Shown here: positions 40,626 to 49,389 of the stretch, one piece after another | Layout of the letters: each line of letters begins with the position of its first letter | How positions within the stretch are numbered: position 1 is the first letter of the stretch | Source: Clostridiales bacterium | GTDB lineage: Bacteria > Bacillota > Clostridia > Lachnospirales > Lachnospiraceae | NCBI GenBank assembly: GCA_023663185.1 | Contig: JAMPHY010000004.1 | Location: 62,001-126,000, forward strand | Length of the DNA: 64,000 bases | Reading direction: 5' to 3' | The notes under the pieces: model-generated | What the model was told of the DNA's origin: nothing | Databases searched by the model: none | What the model saw: the letters and a program-made list of their open reading frames with translations, nothing else | Position numbers and translations under genes: made by a program

Positions 40626-40650
40626 AAAGCCTTCAATTTTTGAAGGCTTT
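40626..40650. terminator. Bidirectional-looking intrinsic terminator
   Basis: AAAGCCTTCAA (40626-40636) pairs perfectly with TTGAAGGCTTT (40640-40650), with A-run before and T-run after. It ends the AAA/nuclease pair. Confidence 0.9.
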
Positions 40651-40689
40651 ACATTTTGTAAAAAATATTTTAAAAAAAGTAAAATATAT

Positions 40690-40718
40690 TTGACATACAA
40701 CAATATATATGCTACTAT
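40690..40718 (+). promoter_or_regulatory. Promoter of the Xre regulator operon
   Basis: TTGACA (40690-40695), 17-base spacer, TACTAT (40713-40718). GCTACTATAGC around the -10 is a short palindrome and may be the operator of the Xre protein. Confidence 0.6.
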
Positions 40719-40759
40719 AGCATAAAGCGGAGATATGAGTATTCGGAGGTGGTTTGGTA

Positions 40760-40975
40760 TTGGCAAGAAATATACAGATTAAAGTCGCAAGAGCGCAGAA
40801 GGATATGACGCAAAAAGCGCTTGCGCAGGCAGTTGGAGTATCAAGGCAGACGATAAATGCGATTGAGCAAGGAGAGTACAATCCGACAATCAATCTGTGC
40901 CGCGCCATTTGCCGCGCATTAGATAAGACGCTGGACGACTTATTTTGGGAAGAACAGGAAGAACATAAAGAATAG
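40760..40975 (+). CDS. Xre-family helix-turn-helix regulator (YozG-like)
   Basis: A 71-residue protein read from TTG 40760, 7 bases after GGAGGTGG: ARNIQIKVARAQKDMTQKALAQAVGVSRQTINAIEQGEYNPTINLCRAICRALDKTLDDLFWEE. This is the classic short HTH_3 protein where the recognition helix is VSRQTINAIE. Such regulators normally control the downstream membrane-protein and ABC genes. The following genes run in the same direction with short gaps. Confidence 0.92.
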   Translation: MARNIQIKVARAQKDMTQKALAQAVGVSRQTINAIEQGEYNPTINLCRAICRALDKTLDDLFWEEQEEHKE

Positions 40976-41009
40976 GAAGAGCATAAAGAACAGGAAGGAG
41001 AGGACGGAA

Positions 41010-41555
41010 ATGAAAAACCGCAATAAAATTAAAGAAAACCTGAAAATAAAGAATAAATTGGACGAAATGCAGGAGCAAAACCTGTTGAGAATGGAGAGCA
41101 CAGGTTTTTGGATTGGCTTTTTTGGGCTTTTTATCGCGCTGCTTGTGCAGATTATTATATATGGACAGGGCGAATGGAAATATCTTATAGGCGAGTGGCT
41201 TGTGTTTATGTGCATGGCGCTGTATCTTGCCATCGGCTGCGCCAAAAAAGGTATCTGGGACAGATGGCTTTCACCTACGACGAAGTCTAATTTGTATACA
41301 AGTATAGTTGCCGGATTGATTGTGGGAATTGTATATTTTAGTACGTCTTATAAAAAATATGGTAAGTTGGCAGGCTCGATAGCGACGGGAGTATATATGT
41401 TTGTAGCTATATTTACGGCGTGTTTTGCCGGTCTCAGCTACGGCGCGCACAAATACCGCAGACGGATTGAGCGTGAAGAAAATGCCGAAGAGCTGGAAGA
41501 TGAAATGATGAAAGAAAACGTCGCAAAAACCGACAGAAAGGAGCAAGATAAATAA
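41010..41555 (+). CDS. Membrane protein accompanying the Xre regulator
   Basis: A 181-residue protein with four predicted transmembrane helices in two pairs (FWIGFFGLFIALLVQIIIYG, WLVFMCMALYLAIGCA, YTSIVAGLIVGIVYF and GVYMFVAIFTACFAGLSYGA), and charged Lys/Glu-rich ends. It resembles DUF6773-type proteins that follow a short Xre regulator in Lachnospiraceae (recalled, not verified). It lies 34 bases after the regulator and 1 base before the ABC ATPase gene, so all belong to one operon. Confidence 0.65.
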   Translation: MKNRNKIKENLKIKNKLDEMQEQNLLRMESTGFWIGFFGLFIALLVQIIIYGQGEWKYLIGEWLVFMCMALYLAIGCAKKGIWDRWLSPTTKSNLYTSIVAGLIVGIVYFSTSYKKYGKLAGSIATGVYMFVAIFTACFAGLSYGAHKYRRRIEREENAEELEDEMMKENVAKTDRKEQDK

Positions 41556-41556
41556 G

Positions 41557-42360
41557 ATGAGCGAGACTTGTATTATAGCCGACAATCTGGTAAAGACATT
41601 TACCAAGAATGAAAAGAAGAATAAAAAAGTGGATATTAACGCGGTGGACGGTATCTCGCTTAAGGTGGACAAAGGTGAAATCGTCGGGATATTGGGACCG
41701 AACGGAGCGGGTAAAACGACGCTGCTGCGTATAATGTCGAAGCTTATGAAGGCTACCAGCGGGCAGGTGGGAATAAGAATAGACGGCAGGGACATTACCG
41801 ACGATATAGAGGTGAAGAGGCACATAGGCTATCTGTCCAACAATACTAAACTGTACGGAAGATTTTCTACTAGGGAGCTCCTGCAGATGTTGGGTGAAAT
41901 TTATGGAATGAGCGACGAAGAAATTAAGAAAAAGGTCGCACAAATCTGCGAAGTACTTTCAATGGAGAGTTTTATAGATAACAGAATCGAGAAGCTCTCA
42001 ACAGGACAGACGCAGCGCGCGTCGATTTCCAGATGTCTTGTGCATGATCCGCAGGTATATATATTTGACGAGCCAACGCTGGGACTGGATATAATAAGCA
42101 GCGCGGCAATAATTGATTTTATGAAAAAGGAGCGGGAGCGTGGAAAGACGATACTTTACTCCACTCACTATATGGAAGAGGCAGAGTTTCTTTGCGACAA
42201 AATTCTGTTAATTCATAAGGGGAAAATTATCAGCGAGGGCACGCCAAAAGCTTTAAAAGCACAGACCGGTAAAGAGACTTTGCGAGATGTATTTACGGAT
42301 TTAATAGTAAAAGAGGGCGATGAGGAATTTGCACTCTATGGCGCGGATAAGAGCTTATAG
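41557..42360 (+). CDS. ABC transporter ATP-binding protein (NatA-like)
   Basis: A 267-residue ATPase: Walker A GPNGAGKTTLLRI (about 44-56), signature LSTGQTQRASISRCL (about 147-161), Walker B VYIFDEPTLGLD (167-178) and switch His in YSTHYMEEA. It resembles NatA and bacitracin/antibiotic ABC-2 exporters. Its partner is the ABC-2 permease/CPBP fusion encoded just after (20 bases). The transported substance is unknown; NatAB systems export Na+. Confidence 0.92.
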   Translation: MSETCIIADNLVKTFTKNEKKNKKVDINAVDGISLKVDKGEIVGILGPNGAGKTTLLRIMSKLMKATSGQVGIRIDGRDITDDIEVKRHIGYLSNNTKLYGRFSTRELLQMLGEIYGMSDEEIKKKVAQICEVLSMESFIDNRIEKLSTGQTQRASISRCLVHDPQVYIFDEPTLGLDIISSAAIIDFMKKERERGKTILYSTHYMEEAEFLCDKILLIHKGKIISEGTPKALKAQTGKETLRDVFTDLIVKEGDEEFALYGADKSL

Positions 42361-42379
42361 AAAGGGACAGGAAACATTT

Positions 42380-44476
42380 ATGAATACGAAAATTATTAAA
42401 GCGTTAATTAAGAAAGAAGTTCTGGACGTTTTTCGTGATAAAAAGACCGTTCTTATGATGCTTGTAGTGCCGGTAATCCTTTATCCGCTGATTTTTCTTG
42501 GGGCAATGCAGATTGCGGCAATGATTTCTTCCGGCATGGAGGAGCAGACCTATCGTATAGCGGTTGAAGTGAACGGCGATGACGGAGCTTTTTTACAGAA
42601 GCTAATGGGTAAAAGCAAGGATAATACAGATAATGCGGAGAGTGCAAATGGCGTAGATAATGTGGATAATATAGAAGAAGGCTATCTGCTTGAAATAAGC
42701 GACATAAATTACTTTGATTCCGCTATATCGTATGAGCAGTATCTTAATGATGAGGTATTTGACGCATACATTATCGGCAGGCTTGAGAATGGTAAGATGC
42801 AGTACGACGTTTATTATCTTTCATCAGTCACCAATTCAAACTATGCGATGAATATAGTTATGGATACGTTTGACGAATACAGGGAAGAACTGACGAAGGA
42901 GAAAATCATTGAGGCAGGGTTGGACGTACATGAAATCTTAGAACCTGTCGCTTACGAGAATAAGGATATAGCGAGCAACGAGCAGTCGTTAGGCAGCATA
43001 ATGGGCTCCATACTTCCGTTTATGCTGGTAATAAGTTTGTTGATGGGAACCATGTATCCGGCGATTGACACTACGGCGGGAGAGCGCGAGCGGGGGACGC
43101 TGGAAACAATTCTTACCCTGCCTGTGACTAACAGACAGCTTATTATCTCCAAATTCCTGACGGTTGCAGTAATAGGCATTATATCGGCGCTTTTAAATAT
43201 TCTGTCGATGGGCGGCATTGCGGCGTATATGTATAAGATATTGGAAATGCAGACCGATACTCAGGCTTTTGACTTAGCGATGTTTGTACCGGCAATTTTG
43301 GTATGTATTTTGGCAATTTTTGCATTCTCGTTATTTATAAGCGCGATTACCATGTGTGTGACTGCCTTTGCCAAGAGCTATAAGGAAGCGAACAACTATA
43401 TAACTCCGCTTATGCTGGTGGTGATGTTTATAGGCTATATAGGCTTTATCCCTAACATAGAGCTTAATCAGACGATGGCGATGGTTCCGGTGGCGAATAT
43501 TTGCCTTTTGATTAAAAATTTGCTGGTTTTTAAAGTCGATTATACGGCAATCGGGATTGTGCTGTTTAGTAACGTTGCTTATGCGGTGCTTGCAATTTTG
43601 TTCTTAAGTAAAATTTATGACAGCGAATCGGTTCTGTTTGGCGACGCTAAAGGCGGTATGCAGCTTTTTGAAAGGCGCAGCAATCTAAAGAAGGGCGGCG
43701 TACCTACGACGGCGGACGCATGGTTTGTGGTAGCGCTTACAATTATGCTGGTGCTTTATGCAGGCAGCCTGCTGCAATTAAAGTTTGGTCTTGCCGGAGT
43801 CTTGGGGACACAGCTTATACTGCTTGGCGTTCCGCTGTTTATCGTGCTTTATACTAAAAAGGACATAGGCATGACATACGGTTTTCATAAAACAAAGGCT
43901 AAAAATTATCTGGGCGCGTTAATTATGGGAATAGGCTTATTCTTTACGAATATAGTGATTTCAGCGGCGCTGGTACAGTTGTTCCCAAGCAGCGCGGAAG
44001 GAGTAAATGCGACGTTTTCTATACTGCTTGACAATAACATATTAGAAGTATTCTTCGTAATTGCCGTAGCTCCTGCAATCTGTGAAGAAATGCTTTTTAG
44101 AGGAATGATATTCCATGCGCTGAAGGGCAGATACCGCATAAGGACGGCAATCGGCATAGTGGCTGTGTTATTTGGCGCCTACCATATGAGTCTGGTTAAG
44201 TTCATTCCCACGGGGCTGCTCGGACTGGTATTGTGCTATGTGGTTTACATAACTGGAAGCATTTATCCGTCGATGATTATGCACTTTGCCAATAACGCCA
44301 TGAGTGTGCTGATATCCTGTTATCCTGAACAGCTTGAGAAAATACTGCCGATATTCTATAAGGAAACAATCAGCATATTTGAAGCCGTGATTTTGCTTAT
44401 TGCAGGGCTTGCGCTTGTCGGATTAGGGTATATAATAATGAAGGGCAGGAAGGAAATTCATGACCGCTACAACTGA
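42380..44476 (+). CDS. ABC-2 permease fused to CPBP intramembrane protease
   Basis: A 698-residue membrane protein. Residues 1-420 are a NatB-like ABC-2 permease: an N-terminal helix after KKEVLDVFRDKKTVLMMLVVPV, a large extracellular domain with an acidic Asn/Asp-rich insert (about 80-105), and then a helix bundle with TTAGERERGTLETILTLPVTNRQLI. From about 450 on there is a CPBP (Abi/CAAX-like) protease: EEMLFRGMIFHAL (EExxxR), FGAYHMSL (FxxxH) and HFANNA (HxxxN). The CPBP part may process a peptide that the exporter carries. Start at ATG 42380 after AGGAAA. It forms an operon with the ATPase. Confidence 0.9.
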   Translation: MNTKIIKALIKKEVLDVFRDKKTVLMMLVVPVILYPLIFLGAMQIAAMISSGMEEQTYRIAVEVNGDDGAFLQKLMGKSKDNTDNAESANGVDNVDNIEEGYLLEISDINYFDSAISYEQYLNDEVFDAYIIGRLENGKMQYDVYYLSSVTNSNYAMNIVMDTFDEYREELTKEKIIEAGLDVHEILEPVAYENKDIASNEQSLGSIMGSILPFMLVISLLMGTMYPAIDTTAGERERGTLETILTLPVTNRQLIISKFLTVAVIGIISALLNILSMGGIAAYMYKILEMQTDTQAFDLAMFVPAILVCILAIFAFSLFISAITMCVTAFAKSYKEANNYITPLMLVVMFIGYIGFIPNIELNQTMAMVPVANICLLIKNLLVFKVDYTAIGIVLFSNVAYAVLAILFLSKIYDSESVLFGDAKGGMQLFERRSNLKKGGVPTTADAWFVVALTIMLVLYAGSLLQLKFGLAGVLGTQLILLGVPLFIVLYTKKDIGMTYGFHKTKAKNYLGALIMGIGLFFTNIVISAALVQLFPSSAEGVNATFSILLDNNILEVFFVIAVAPAICEEMLFRGMIFHALKGRYRIRTAIGIVAVLFGAYHMSLVKFIPTGLLGLVLCYVVYITGSIYPSMIMHFANNAMSVLISCYPEQLEKILPIFYKETISIFEAVILLIAGLALVGLGYIIMKGRKEIHDRYN

Positions 44477-45230
44477 TAAGGACTTATTACAATTAAAAAA
44501 CAGGCTGTTAGAATTGGCGGAAAAGTCGTATAGCAGAGGCGTATACACCTTTACGTCGTTTCTGGGGCTTTCGGAGCAGCAGGTCTTTCATTCCGTGGCA
44601 AGAGAAGTTGCCTATGCAGGCTATGGAATGGAGGGCGGCTCGCCTATTTGCGACAGAAAGATTATACGTTTCGGCAGCCCTGAAAATCTGGGATATGAGG
44701 AAGCATACCCGATTGCGCGCATAGAAATGCTTCCTGCGGCTCCTAAATTTGCCGAGGCGCTTACCCATAGGGATTTCTTAGGGGCGATTATGAATCTTGG
44801 CATAGAAAGAAGTACGATAGGGGATATTTTCGTGCAGGAAAAAGGCGGAATTTTGTTCTGTCAGCAGAGTATTGCCCCATATTTAATAGAAAACTTAAAT
44901 AAAGTGAAGCATACCAATATAAAATGCCGAATCCGCGAAAATGCGGAAGAACTTGAAGAGGCGCAGCCGCGGATAGTCTCTGTTGCCGTATCTTCCTTAA
45001 GGATTGACGGTATTGTTTCTAAGCTTTATAATATTTCAAGGAGCGTGAGCCTTGAGCTTTTTAAGTCCGGCAGGATTTTTGTCAATGGAATTAGGCTTGA
45101 AAATAACAGCTATCAGTTAAAAAATGACGACGCCGTGACTGTGCGTGGTTATGGAAAGTTTATATTTTATGGACAATCAGGCGAAACGCGAAAAGGCAAA
45201 GAGCGGATATCCGCTGGGATATTCGGGTAA
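44460..45230 (+). CDS. S4-domain RNA-binding protein (YlmH-like)
   Basis: A 256-residue soluble protein. The N-terminal 180 residues contain TFTSFLGLSEQQV, a strand RKIIRFGSPENLGYE, and RDFLGAIMNLGIERSTIGDIFVQ, found in YlmH-type proteins. The S4 RNA-binding domain covers about 180-245 (RIDGIVSKLYNISRSVSLELFKSGRIFVNGIRLENNSYQLKNDDAVTVRGYGKFIF). In Bacillus YlmH rescues stalled ribosomes (RqcH-like pathway) and lies near the cell-division cluster. Here the start overlaps the ABC-2/CPBP gene by 17 bases, an unusual context. Confidence 0.9.
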   Translation: MTATTDKDLLQLKNRLLELAEKSYSRGVYTFTSFLGLSEQQVFHSVAREVAYAGYGMEGGSPICDRKIIRFGSPENLGYEEAYPIARIEMLPAAPKFAEALTHRDFLGAIMNLGIERSTIGDIFVQEKGGILFCQQSIAPYLIENLNKVKHTNIKCRIRENAEELEEAQPRIVSVAVSSLRIDGIVSKLYNISRSVSLELFKSGRIFVNGIRLENNSYQLKNDDAVTVRGYGKFIFYGQSGETRKGKERISAGIFG

Positions 45231-45289
45231 GCGCGAATTTGCGAGTGTATGATAAAATATAATATACAATTAAGAAGAGGTAACAGTTT

Positions 45290-46225
45290 ATGTTTCACTA
45301 TAATATGTCCCAGTGGCTTTTTTTCTTTTATTTCTACTCCTTCATGGGCTGGTGCTTTGAATCGGCGTGGGTTTCCTTAAAAAGTAAAAAGCTTATCAAC
45401 CGCGGCTTCATGCGCGGACCGTTTCTGCCCCTATATGGAAGCGGCGCTACCATGATGTTGGTGGTTTCAATGCCGTTTCGGGATAATGTAATTCTCACAT
45501 ATTTTGCCGGCTGCGTGGGCGCGACCGCCTTAGAATATGTGACGGGCGTTTTGATGGAGACGCTTTTTCAGGTCAGATATTGGGATTATTCTGGCAGAAG
45601 GTTAAATTTTCAGGGACAGATATGTTTAAGGTCTACGGTTGTATGGGGATTTTTTACAATCATGATGACAAGGGTGGTGCATAGCCCGATAGAGCGTTTG
45701 GCGCTGTCGATTCCGCATAGAACGCTGGGGTATATAACTTTTCTGACGACGGTTTATATCGTAGCCGATTTTGCGCTTTCTTTCAAAGCCGCGATAGATT
45801 TGCGCAATATTCTTGCTAAGGTACAAAGGGTAAAAGAAGAGCTGCTTAGAATGCAGAAACGTCTGGACGTTATCGCCGCTTTTAATAATGACGAAAAGGA
45901 GCAGAGGCGGCAGGAACACGGCTCCAGAATCGATGAATTGATAGACGGTATCGGGCAGCGGTTTAGCAGCATAAAGGAGACAATTCAAAATGCGCCGGGA
46001 GTATATATGGACGGCGTGCGCGAAGAGATTGCCGAACTCCGCGCCAGATACACCTTATATATGGAAGGACGTAGAAACTATAAGGAATTGTTGGATTTCT
46101 ACGAACGCGATATGATTCGCAACAATCCCGATATGGTTTCTACGACGTTCAATGATACTCTTAATGATATAAAAAGCGTGGTATCTGATGATACCGACAA
46201 AAACAGACGGCAAGGCATCAATTAG
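45290..46225 (+). CDS. Putative ABC transporter permease (CmpB-like membrane protein)
   Basis: A 311-residue protein with five or so N-terminal transmembrane helices (FFFYFYSFMGWCFESAW, MMLVVSMPF, etc.) and the PF06541-type words RGFMRGPFLPLYGSG and VTGVLMETLFQVRYWDYS. A long cytoplasmic coiled region follows (about 175-311, AKVQRVKEELLRMQKRLDVI). The family is called an ABC transporter component in databases, but no ATPase is near and its job is unknown. RBS AAGAGG. Converges with the PHP gene. Confidence 0.8.
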   Translation: MFHYNMSQWLFFFYFYSFMGWCFESAWVSLKSKKLINRGFMRGPFLPLYGSGATMMLVVSMPFRDNVILTYFAGCVGATALEYVTGVLMETLFQVRYWDYSGRRLNFQGQICLRSTVVWGFFTIMMTRVVHSPIERLALSIPHRTLGYITFLTTVYIVADFALSFKAAIDLRNILAKVQRVKEELLRMQKRLDVIAAFNNDEKEQRRQEHGSRIDELIDGIGQRFSSIKETIQNAPGVYMDGVREEIAELRARYTLYMEGRRNYKELLDFYERDMIRNNPDMVSTTFNDTLNDIKSVVSDDTDKNRRQGIN

Positions 46226-46235
46226 GCTCAGGCGA

Positions 46236-46267
46236 GCGTGCCGCAAGTGAATCATATGCGGGCATGC
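46236..46267. repeat. Palindromic element between convergent genes (possible CATATG-family copy)
   Basis: GCGTGCC-GCA (46236-46245) pairs with TGCGGGCATGC (46257-46267) with one wobble and one bulge. It contains ATCATATGCG at the apex. It lies 10 bases past the CmpB-like stop and could end transcription of both genes. Membership in the CATATG family is uncertain. Confidence 0.4.
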
Positions 46268-46285
46268 GTTCGGGCTGAACTATTA

Positions 46286-47104
46286 TTATGATAAAGTGAT
46301 ATACTTTACCTTGTGGTATCTTGGCTGTCTTGTCAGGATACTTTTGGTTAATTCCCTTTTTCTTGGCTTGCTTCTGAATAACGCCATAAATTTATTATAG
46401 AACCAGAAAGAGTATACAAGGATATTGTTGGCTTTGCCTAATTTCTGCTTAGTAGTATAGAAATATCGGGTTCCGCCGGAGGTTACAGGGGAGCCGCTTT
46501 TTATATATTTAATCAGTTCCGATTCATTTGCGACATTTTTCTGTAAAAGCGTATAGCCAAAACCGACGCTGTCCGGCTTATGCGAATCGCTTCCGCCCAT
46601 TTCGGGAAGGTTATATTTTACTGCAAGCGCTTTAGCATGTGCGTTAGCGTTTTCGTCTTCACAGGCATTATAGGTTTCTATGAAGTCGAACCTTGTCATT
46701 AGTTTTTCCTGTGTCCGTTTTCCAATCTTAGTATTGAAAATGCTTAAAAATTTCTCGCCGCAGGGGTGCGCCGGTCCTAAAATCCCGCCCATTCTGTGCA
46801 CGAGTTCAATCAGGAAAATTACCGGAAGCCCGCGGAGTTCAAAAATACGGGGCTGCAGTCCTGTCGGCATGATGATTAAGATATGTCCGGCGTCAAGCGT
46901 ATCATATTCTATTCCGCACAGCACAGTGAAATCCTTTGGTTTATTTTTAAGTTTTTTGTAGTATTTGTATGCTTTGTAGGAATTATGGTCCGTGATAAGC
47001 ATACCGTTATATCCTTTCGCCTTTAGCGCGGCGATATTTTCAAGCAGCGGCGTCTTACCGTCAGGAGAGCCCTCTTTCGTATGACAGTGCATGTCAAGTT
47101 TCAT
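46286..47104 (-). CDS. PHP-domain phosphoesterase
   Basis: A 272-residue soluble protein. The start at 47104 (ATG after AAAGGTAC on the minus strand) gives MKLDMHCHTKEGSPDGKTPLLENI. PHP metal-binding motifs are DMHCHT (4-9), ITDHNSYKAYK (His42-Asn43), CGIEYDT (Glu-Tyr) and GGSDSHKPDSVG near 190. It also keeps GPAHPCGEK. Members hydrolyse phosphoesters, including histidinol phosphate and small nucleotides. The C-terminal 50 residues are very basic (RSKPRKRELTKSILTRQPRYHKVK), which may bind RNA or DNA. The substrate is unknown. Confidence 0.88.
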   Translation of the reverse strand: MKLDMHCHTKEGSPDGKTPLLENIAALKAKGYNGMLITDHNSYKAYKYYKKLKNKPKDFTVLCGIEYDTLDAGHILIIMPTGLQPRIFELRGLPVIFLIELVHRMGGILGPAHPCGEKFLSIFNTKIGKRTQEKLMTRFDFIETYNACEDENANAHAKALAVKYNLPEMGGSDSHKPDSVGFGYTLLQKNVANESELIKYIKSGSPVTSGGTRYFYTTKQKLGKANNILVYSFWFYNKFMALFRSKPRKRELTKSILTRQPRYHKVKYITLS

Positions 47105-47260
47105 AATAATGAGTACCTTTCTTTTGCTATTCAAGCTATTTTAACTTACATATATTATATAATACCATATTTTTCGCAAAAGTAGTATGGACAATTTTCG
47201 GCAACTTATGAATGTACGGTTGAACTGCTACACAATTTTATGAATAATTGGCGGTTTTAC

Positions 47261-47289
47261 TTGAAAAGCACCCAATATAAATGTAATAT
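47261..47289 (+). promoter_or_regulatory. Promoter of the TrpXYZ-like ABC operon
   Basis: TTGAAA (47261-47266), 17-base spacer, TAATAT (47284-47289). The leader is only about 25 bases, so no riboswitch or T-box fits before the first gene. Confidence 0.6.
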
Positions 47290-47317
47290 ATAGAGTGAAA
47301 GAAGGAGGAGAAACATT

Positions 47318-48403
47318 ATGAAAAAAAGATTATTAGCGTTACTCTTAGCGGTAACGACTGTTGCAGCTATGACAGGCTGCGGTAACACAGAAACAGGCAG
47401 CAATACGTCTTCCGACAACGAGACTGTCGTTAATGACGGCGAAGAAACAGGAGATGTATACAAGGTAGGCATAGTCCAATATGTTGACGACGCTTCGCTC
47501 AATCAGATTGTGGCGTCTGTGAAAGCGCAGCTCGATAAAAGGGGAGCGGAGCTTGGAGTTACCTTCGACTATGCGAAATATACATACAACGGACAGGCGG
47601 ACGCAACGACCATGAACCAGATTGCAACGGAGCTGATTGCTTCAGAAGTTGATATTATCGTCCCTGTCGCAACGCCTACGGCTATGGTTATGCAGAATGC
47701 GACTGCGGAAAGTCCGCGTAGTGACGGCTCGCTTATCCCCGTTGTTTTCTCGGCGGTATCAGATCCTGTGGGTGCAGGACTTGTAAACAGTATGGAAGCG
47801 CCGGGCTCTAACATAACAGGAACTTCCGACTCGCTGGACACGGATTCGATTTTTGATTTGATGTTCGCGGCTAATCCTAATATAAGCAAAGTGGGGCTGC
47901 TCTATAATAAGAGTCAGGACTCTTCCACGGCGGCAATCGCGGCGGCGAAGGCGTACTGCGAGAATAAGGGCGTGGAAGTAGTGGAAAAGACAGGCACCAG
48001 CAATGATGAGATTGCTCTTGCTGCCGACGCGCTGGTGGCGGCGGGCGTAGAGGCAGTTTTTACCCCTACCGATAACGACGTTATGACGGCGGAGCTTGCC
48101 ATTTATGAAAAATTCATTAATGCGGGCGTTCCACACTACTGCGGCGCGGATTCTTTTGCCTTAAACGGCGCTTTCTTAGGATACGGCGTAAACTATGAAG
48201 AACTCGGAGTCGCTACGGCGGATATGGTAGTGGATATTCTGGTGAATGGCGCTTCGCCTGAGAGTACGGCGGTAGTGACGTTGGATAACGGTATAGCGAC
48301 GGTCAATACTGAAACGGCGGCAGCGATAGGGCTTGATTACAGCATGTTCAACGGTATGTGCGATAAACTTATCGAGATTACCACGGCAAAAGAATTTGAA
48401 TAA
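47318..48403 (+). CDS. ABC transporter substrate-binding lipoprotein (TrpX-like)
   Basis: A 361-residue lipoprotein: signal KKRLLALLLAVTTVAAMTGC with lipobox Cys21, then an acidic linker. The mature part matches the ABC_sub_bind (TrpX/COG2984) fold: KVGIVQYVDDASLNQIVASVKAQLDKRG, VATPTAMVMQNAT, AVSDPVGAGLVNS, ITGTSD and YCGADSFALNGAFLGYGVNYEELG. The family imports tryptophan/tyrosine or similar amino acids. The permease and ATPase genes follow directly, so this is a complete importer. Confidence 0.9.
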   Translation: MKKRLLALLLAVTTVAAMTGCGNTETGSNTSSDNETVVNDGEETGDVYKVGIVQYVDDASLNQIVASVKAQLDKRGAELGVTFDYAKYTYNGQADATTMNQIATELIASEVDIIVPVATPTAMVMQNATAESPRSDGSLIPVVFSAVSDPVGAGLVNSMEAPGSNITGTSDSLDTDSIFDLMFAANPNISKVGLLYNKSQDSSTAAIAAAKAYCENKGVEVVEKTGTSNDEIALAADALVAAGVEAVFTPTDNDVMTAELAIYEKFINAGVPHYCGADSFALNGAFLGYGVNYEELGVATADMVVDILVNGASPESTAVVTLDNGIATVNTETAAAIGLDYSMFNGMCDKLIEITTAKEFE

Positions 48404-48432
48404 AACACAACTAATTTAAGGACGGTATATTT

Positions 48433-49389
48433 ATGTCTTCCATATTTACATTATCAATTTTGCAGAGAGCGCTGGAATTAGGCTGTATTTATTCGCTGGT
48501 GGCGCTGGCGTTGTTTATTTCGTTCAGTATCTTGAACATTGCGGACTTATCCACCGACGGCTGCTTTACATTAGGCTGCGCCGTCGGCGCTGTGGTAACG
48601 ATGGCGGGACACCCGATTTTAGCGCTTTTTGCTGCGACCGCGGCGGGCATATGCTCCGGCTTTATTACCGCTTTCTTACAGACCAGACTCGGAGTGCCGT
48701 CTATTCTGGCGGGCATAATAGTTAATACGGGACTTTATACGGTTAATATCGTGGTGATGGGATATTCATCTTATGTAAACCTGTTCGGCTGCGAAAGGAT
48801 ATTCAGCCTTGCCGAAGGTAAGATAGATGCGTCATGGTACAACGACTGGTATAAAACGGCGATTGTGCTGGCGATTGTTATTGTGGTCGGGATATTTTTG
48901 ACATGGTTTTTTAATACAAGACTGGGGCTTTCCATACGCGCTACCGGAGATAACGAATTTATGGTGCGTGCTTCCAGCATTAACCCGCTGTTAATGATTA
49001 CCGTGGGCTTATGTATAGCTAATTCTTTAACGGCGCTCTCAGGTGCGATTTTAGGGCAGTATCAGAACTCTTGCGACATTAATCTGGGTACAGGAATGGT
49101 AACTAACGCGCTTGCCAGCTTGATGATTGGCGAGACTTTGATTGGAAGAAAGGGCAGTATTCCAAGAAAAGTGGCGGGAGTCGTGTTAGGAAGCTGCATA
49201 TATCGTTTTATCGTGGCGGCGGCTCTTAGAATGAGCGTGCCAGCAGAGGCGCTTAAAGGCGTGTCCGCAGTTATCGTGACGATAGCGATTTCGTTCCCTT
49301 ACATAAAAAATAAGGCTTTATTCTATAAGCAGAAAAACATAGCTGTGCGAATGAATAGAAAAGGTGGTGGAAATTATGCTGACGATTAA
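48433..49389 (+). CDS. ABC transporter permease (TrpY-like)
   Basis: A 318-residue permease of the branched-chain/TrpY type with about 9 hydrophobic helices. SLVALALFISFSILNIADLSTDGCFTLGCAVGAVV is the conserved first part, and VTNALASLMIGETLIGRKGSIPRKVAGVVLGS marks the ATPase-contact region. It forms the membrane channel of the importer with the lipoprotein upstream and ATPase downstream. The last 14 bases overlap the ATPase gene. Confidence 0.9.
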   Translation: MSSIFTLSILQRALELGCIYSLVALALFISFSILNIADLSTDGCFTLGCAVGAVVTMAGHPILALFAATAAGICSGFITAFLQTRLGVPSILAGIIVNTGLYTVNIVVMGYSSYVNLFGCERIFSLAEGKIDASWYNDWYKTAIVLAIVIVVGIFLTWFFNTRLGLSIRATGDNEFMVRASSINPLLMITVGLCIANSLTALSGAILGQYQNSCDINLGTGMVTNALASLMIGETLIGRKGSIPRKVAGVVLGSCIYRFIVAAALRMSVPAEALKGVSAVIVTIAISFPYIKNKALFYKQKNIAVRMNRKGGGNYADD

